The notes below the pieces were generated by a model. The model ran no database searches. It worked only from the letters and a program-made list of their open reading frames with translations, and was not told the origin of the DNA. Source: Saccharomycopsis fibuligera x Saccharomycopsis cf. fibuligera (lineage: Eukaryota > Ascomycota > Saccharomycetes > Ascoideales > Saccharomycopsidaceae). From it: DNA of 64,000 nucleotides. Below, piece after piece: positions 60,182 through 64,000 of this stretch. The stretch lies in contig CP012816.1 in assembly GCA_001936135.1 (NCBI GenBank), forward strand, positions 1,801,501 through 1,865,500. The letters are read 5' to 3'. The translations under genes and the position numbers were made by a program. Numbering within the stretch: the first letter of the stretch is position 1; every line of letters begins with the position of its first letter.

Positions 60182-61047
60182 ATGGCATCTATTCCTGATC
60201 CTCCGAAGCTTCCCGAGGGATACATCGCCAAGTGGGACGAAGAGTATCAAAGTATGTCCCCATCCTCGAAATATCAAAATACCTACAGCACTTTGAGTCC
60301 CGAAGTTTCCCGGCATATTTGATAGATTTCTCGAATTGATCTAGCGACGCGTACTAACATCTTTCCATGTAGCCTACTACTACGTGAATTTGGCCACCGG
60401 CGAGTCCTCTTGGACTCCGCCGGCAGAAGCTCAGTAAGTGTTTGCTTTACCTGTTCAGTACGGCTTTAGTGTTTCCCGTAACAGCATAGTCCTTTCAGGC
60501 AGCTCAGCCGGTACAGCTCGTGCGAAGAACTTACTAACCCCATCCGACTCCTAGAAGCAGCCAATTTCAGTCTCAACAGCACCAGCAGCATTACGGCTAT
60601 AATGACAACAAAATTCAACAGGACAACTCGTCCGCTTATTCTGGCCAAACTGCAACCAGCCATCAACAGCACCAGCCGCAGCCACCCCAATACCAACAAC
60701 AACAGCACCAGCAGCACCAGCAGCAACCACAGCAAGCTGCTGATGCTTCATCATCAAAGACTGATCTTTTCAGCAAGTTGAAAGGTAACTCCGGATTAGC
60801 TGCCGGTGCCGCGGCGGGCGCTGCTTTACTAGGCAGCTTCTTGCTTAGTGGTAGTAGTGGCCGTCATCAAGGCCATGGCGGTGGCTTTGGCGGTGGCTTT
60901 GGCGGTGGCCGTCCCGGTTTTGGGGGCCGTCCGGGAGGTCGCCCGGGAGGTCGTCCTGGCAGAGGAGGTTTTGGTGGTGGAGGACCAGGCTTTGGCGGTG
61001 GCCGCCCTGGTGGTGGTGGACACGGTGGGCCTCCAGGTATGTATTAA
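60182..61047 (+). CDS. WWM1: WW-domain protein, Wwm1-like, three exons
   Basis: Exons are 60182-60251, 60373-60433 and 60555-61047, giving 207 residues. Introns 60252-60372 and 60434-60554 are each 121 nt, with TACTAAC at 60352-60358 and 60532-60538, donors GTATGT and GTAAGT, and TAG acceptors. The WW domain (about 10-40) reads LPEGYIAKWDEEYQ|TYYYVNLATGESSWTPP. The first signature Trp is Tyr14 here; W37 and P40 are kept. A Gln/His-rich middle, a Gly/Ala hydrophobic patch (LAAGAAAGAALLGSFLL) and a Gly/Arg/Pro-rich tail with RPGG repeats follow. Saccharomyces Wwm1 has the same WW segment and interacts with the metacaspase Mca1. Confidence 0.85.
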
Positions 61048-61710
61048 GTGAAGAATGAATATATCTTCTATTGAAATTTCGATGGTGTTGCATTGTTTAT
61101 ATTTGTTCTTTTTCTTTTCTTTGACACCACCCCGTCAATTTAGAATTACTAACAAAGCCCACAGGATGGTAAAACCTTTTCTCCTGTTCTTCACGCACCT
61201 TTCTTTTGCTAAACGTGCGTACACTAATAAGTAAATAAGCATAAACCATCTAGTCTATTTAATAGTTTAATGCTAGTATATTGTGTTTCTACGTCTTGCA
61301 GCTTTGTTACTTTTTCAACATGTTCGTTCATTTTGTTCGTTCATTCGTATGCGCGGTACCTGTAAAAATTCGCGTCTATATTGTAGAAAATTGTCCTAAT
61401 GCAAAAAGAAAAAATACTGAGCTGACGGAAACCTGAAATAAAATTTATAAAAAAAATCAGTGAGAGTGGGAAATAAAAGTATCCAAAATAAAAGCATTAA
61501 AAATTAAAAATTGGAAGTAAAAAATAAAAAAAAAAAAAAAAAAAAAAAATAAAAATAAAAATAATAATATAAAAATAAAATAATCATAAAGCTAAGGACC
61601 AACTTTTGTTACTTTGCTAATATACATCACTCGTTTTGTGTTTTGATTTTGTTCATGATTTTGAAAAGTACATTTTTCAAACTGTTGATAAGGGAATTGG
61701 CTAGTTTTCC
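61048..61710. other. Convergent intergenic region WWM1/SAS3
   Basis: 663 bp with a poly(A) tract at about 61528-61549 and other A-rich runs to 61580. No gene seen. Confidence 0.45.
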
Positions 61711-64000
61711 TCAACGCACTTTTCTCGGTCTGCCTCTTTTTCTCTTTACCGGAGCCTTGGGAATTGATTCCGCTTCTTGAGAAGTTGTTTTTTGTAATCC
61801 TAATTCATGCGATCCCAGTTTCTGTGATACTAGCCCTTGCAATTCTCTTTCTCTTGTTGATCCAGTTGATTCTGAGCTTTTCACTGGCAGCAGCCTCATC
61901 ATCACAGGATCATCACCAGTAACGCCATTGCTTTGTGGAGACGGTGACACCGGGGGCTCAGATGACGGTAGCAGACTTAACTCGGAGGTTTCATTGTCAT
62001 TGTCGACATCGTAGTCGTTTGTATTTTCATTTTCATTTTGGCCACTAGGGTCAGAGTTATTGATGTTGGCATTTGTTTTTTTATTTACATTCGCAATCAC
62101 ATTCGCATTTACATCTTTATGTTCAGTTTCATTATCATCCATGTCCAAAGCTCTACTTTCACTAATACCGCTAGCAGATTTTTTATAATTATCACCGTAA
62201 TTATCATTGATAAATTCTGTGTCACTGCCCTCGTCAAAGTTAGTCTTCCCTCCCACTTTCCCAACCTTTTCGACAGAATTGGAGAACAAATCGGCGTCAG
62301 GAGTTGGAGAAACGCTATAAGAGTCAATATCAGGAACGCCTGAATGCAGTGAGTATGACCTGATGGCACGTCTTTTCGACGGCGATGTCCCCACCACTTC
62401 AGTTTTATTTGTTTTTATTAGTTTCGTCGAGACCGTCATTGCTGTGTGAGGTGTATTTGATACTTTTTCATCATAAGCGCTCTTATTATTGGTAAGGGTT
62501 TTGTCTGTTCTATTCATTGAATGATATGTATTGCGGTTTGAGTGCCCATTGCTGGTTCTCTGACTCCTGCTCCTATTCCTGCTCCTGCTAATGCTACTGC
62601 TTCTACTTCTAGTGACCGAAATAGTACTATTCTTTCTGGGAGACTTTAAAGCAGATTTAGGCTTCACCTTCGGCAAATCAACATGGACAGCACTGCCACT
62701 AACTCTATTTTCACCGCCGGCATCTTTATCATTTATCATACTGTTCTTGCCAACTTTATCGTCCTTGCCGCTTGCATTTATCTTATTTTCGTCTTCCTCA
62801 TCCTCATCTTCATCTATAACGATTCTGCGCTTCTTGATCGCTTGCTTACCATTGGCACTCTTACCACTAATGTTGCTGAAGCCTTTACCACTCAAAAAAG
62901 ATGAACTCTCGCCAACTGGATACCCATTCCCTAAACCTGGTTCCGCAGGATTAGTCTTTTGCTGCTTTGGTTGTTTTGAGTGTGCTGATTCGTGTTGATA
63001 TTGAGGTTCTTGCAGCCATTCACTGGTGGTATTTGCATTGCAAGGTACAAGTCGTCCAATAGGAATCTTCACGTCATTTTCCAATGCTTTTATGAGTGCT
63101 TCGTTATCCTCTTCAGTCTCTGCTACTTTATTGTTATCGCCATCATTGCCATTTCTGATACTATCACTTGCTATTTTGTCATTATTATTATTGTTTTCAT
63201 ATTTTTTGATTAACTCTCTAACATCAATGCGCAAAAGCCGTTCGTCATCTTCATCGACAATCATACTCTGGCGTTTAGCTTCAAGCTGCTTTATTAAGCC
63301 AATACGGCTATTTATTTCTTCTAATGTCTGGCGTTCAAGACTACGAGGATCTTCAATATCATCTTTCATGAAATTGATCAAGAAAGAAATAGCATTAGGG
63401 TCGTTGTTGGCTGTTGATGATGATGGCAATGTCGATGATAAGACAGAGCCAGTTTCTTTGGGGTTTTTCTGTGACATTGAGGATTCTCGTTTTGGATTGA
63501 TCTTAGCATCATTAGTGTTGGTGGTGGTATCACCAGTTCGCACAGTAGGAAAATTAGCTCTGGTTTGCTCCTCACTGGTCATAGTACTAATGTCAGTACG
63601 TTTGGCTGGTATGCCGCCAGAAGGTCCATAGATTAGCGGCCGCCAAAGCAAGTACTTTTGATTAGCACGAACGTAGTTTTTCTTTTCATATCTTTGCACG
63701 ACTGCATTGATTTTGGAAATATTTATTTTGATTGCGTATTTCCCCGTTATTGGATCTTTCGCTAAAGCATCCAAGTTTTCTAGTGCATAAACAACGTCTG
63801 AAGGAGTCAATCCAGTGGAGTTAGAAAGCTGCTCTATAGTGAGTTTAAGCAAAGGATTTTGATACTTGTAGTTTTCCAAAATGCTAAAGTCTGCCTTCTC
63901 TTTGGTGTTGTTGTTTTCTGTGAGTAATTTGTATGTTTTTTCAAAAACCTCATTCTCTGTAAGAATTTCTTTTATTTTGTAGGCTAACACTGTCTTCCAG
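61711..64000 (-). CDS. SAS3: MYST histone acetyltransferase C-terminus, Sas3-like (partial)
   Basis: The frame runs off the right edge; about 763 C-terminal residues are present. The first ones (WKTVLAYKIKEIL) fit the end of a MYST catalytic domain. Then come LTIEQLSNSTGLTPSDVVYALENLDAL, a winged-helix-like part, and KYLLWRPLIYGPSGG, typical just after the MYST core. The remaining roughly 600 residues are a disordered acidic tail with Ser/Arg runs (about 475-495, SRSSSISRSRNRSRSQR) and a C-terminal AT-hook-like KRKRGRPRKVR. Esa1 and Sas2 lack such a tail, so Sas3 (NuA3, histone H3 acetylation) is the best fit. The catalytic part lies outside the window. Confidence 0.75.
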   Translation of the reverse strand, partial: WKTVLAYKIKEILTENEVFEKTYKLLTENNNTKEKADFSILENYKYQNPLLKLTIEQLSNSTGLTPSDVVYALENLDALAKDPITGKYAIKINISKINAVVQRYEKKNYVRANQKYLLWRPLIYGPSGGIPAKRTDISTMTSEEQTRANFPTVRTGDTTTNTNDAKINPKRESSMSQKNPKETGSVLSSTLPSSSTANNDPNAISFLINFMKDDIEDPRSLERQTLEEINSRIGLIKQLEAKRQSMIVDEDDERLLRIDVRELIKKYENNNNNDKIASDSIRNGNDGDNNKVAETEEDNEALIKALENDVKIPIGRLVPCNANTTSEWLQEPQYQHESAHSKQPKQQKTNPAEPGLGNGYPVGESSSFLSGKGFSNISGKSANGKQAIKKRRIVIDEDEDEEDENKINASGKDDKVGKNSMINDKDAGGENRVSGSAVHVDLPKVKPKSALKSPRKNSTISVTRSRSSSISRSRNRSRSQRTSNGHSNRNTYHSMNRTDKTLTNNKSAYDEKVSNTPHTAMTVSTKLIKTNKTEVVGTSPSKRRAIRSYSLHSGVPDIDSYSVSPTPDADLFSNSVEKVGKVGGKTNFDEGSDTEFINDNYGDNYKKSASGISESRALDMDDNETEHKDVNANVIANVNKKTNANINNSDPSGQNENENTNDYDVDNDNETSELSLLPSSEPPVSPSPQSNGVTGDDPVMMRLLPVKSSESTGSTRERELQGLVSQKLGSHELGLQKTTSQEAESIPKAPVKRKRGRPRKVR

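Overview
The window is nuclear DNA of a budding yeast. Yeast-type introns (GTATGT or GTAAGT donor, TACTAAC branch site), a secreted aspartyl protease of the Candida SAP type, an eIF3e gene (absent from Saccharomyces) and Candida-like orthologues point to the CTG-Ser1 clade (Candida/Lodderomyces group). That placement is inference; the species is not identified. If it is right, CTG codons should be read as serine; two CTG codons in conserved domains fit this.

Layout. 1-6.8 kb: 3' end of an unknown gene, VAS1 (cytosolic valyl-tRNA synthetase), an F-box protein. 7.1-11.1 kb: GLO2 with an intron that adds a mitochondrial leader, tRNA-Leu(CAA) with intron, a monocarboxylate-type MFS permease. 11.1-13.9 kb: tRNA-Val(AAC) and a gene-poor stretch with a possible LTR remnant. 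13.9-19.0 kb: BNA3, MSK1 (mitochondrial lysyl-tRNA synthetase), a secreted aspartyl protease. 19.0-23.5 kb: a 4.5-kb gap holding a decayed 3' fragment of an ABC transporter, then the intact Yor1-like ABC transporter. 28.4-32.2 kb: a TetA/PCFT-like MFS transporter and a LEA-like repeat protein. 32.9-41.8 kb: a three-exon DUF2235 hydrolase, POL32, eIF3e, mitochondrial bL17m (MRPL8), MIC12, TSC10. 43.2-48.6 kb: a secreted protein, SEC20, an Fmp32/MCUR1-like protein, MRPL31. 49.5-61.0 kb: a large Zn2Cys6 transcription factor, the checkpoint clamp gene MEC3/HUS1, SER1, a proline-rich unknown, WWM1. 61.7-64.0 kb: the C-terminal part of a MYST acetyltransferase (SAS3-like), running off the end.

The genes are mostly housekeeping: translation (VAS1, MSK1, eIF3e, two mitoribosomal proteins), mitochondrial structure and metabolism (GLO2, MIC12, Fmp32-like), DNA replication and checkpoint (POL32, MEC3), lipid and secretory functions (TSC10, SEC20), amino acid and NAD-related metabolism (SER1, BNA3). 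Transport and surface genes (SAP, ABC, two MFS, a secreted protein) sit in the more variable, gene-poor parts.

The most informative reading is that eight genes carry ten introns, and most of the short first exons would be missed by simple ORF calling. I rebuilt GLO2, the DUF2235 gene, POL32, MRPL8, MIC12, MRPL31, MEC3 and WWM1 from donor, branch and acceptor sites and from protein-family agreement across the junctions. I see no CRISPR array, no rRNA and no convincing new multi-gene system.
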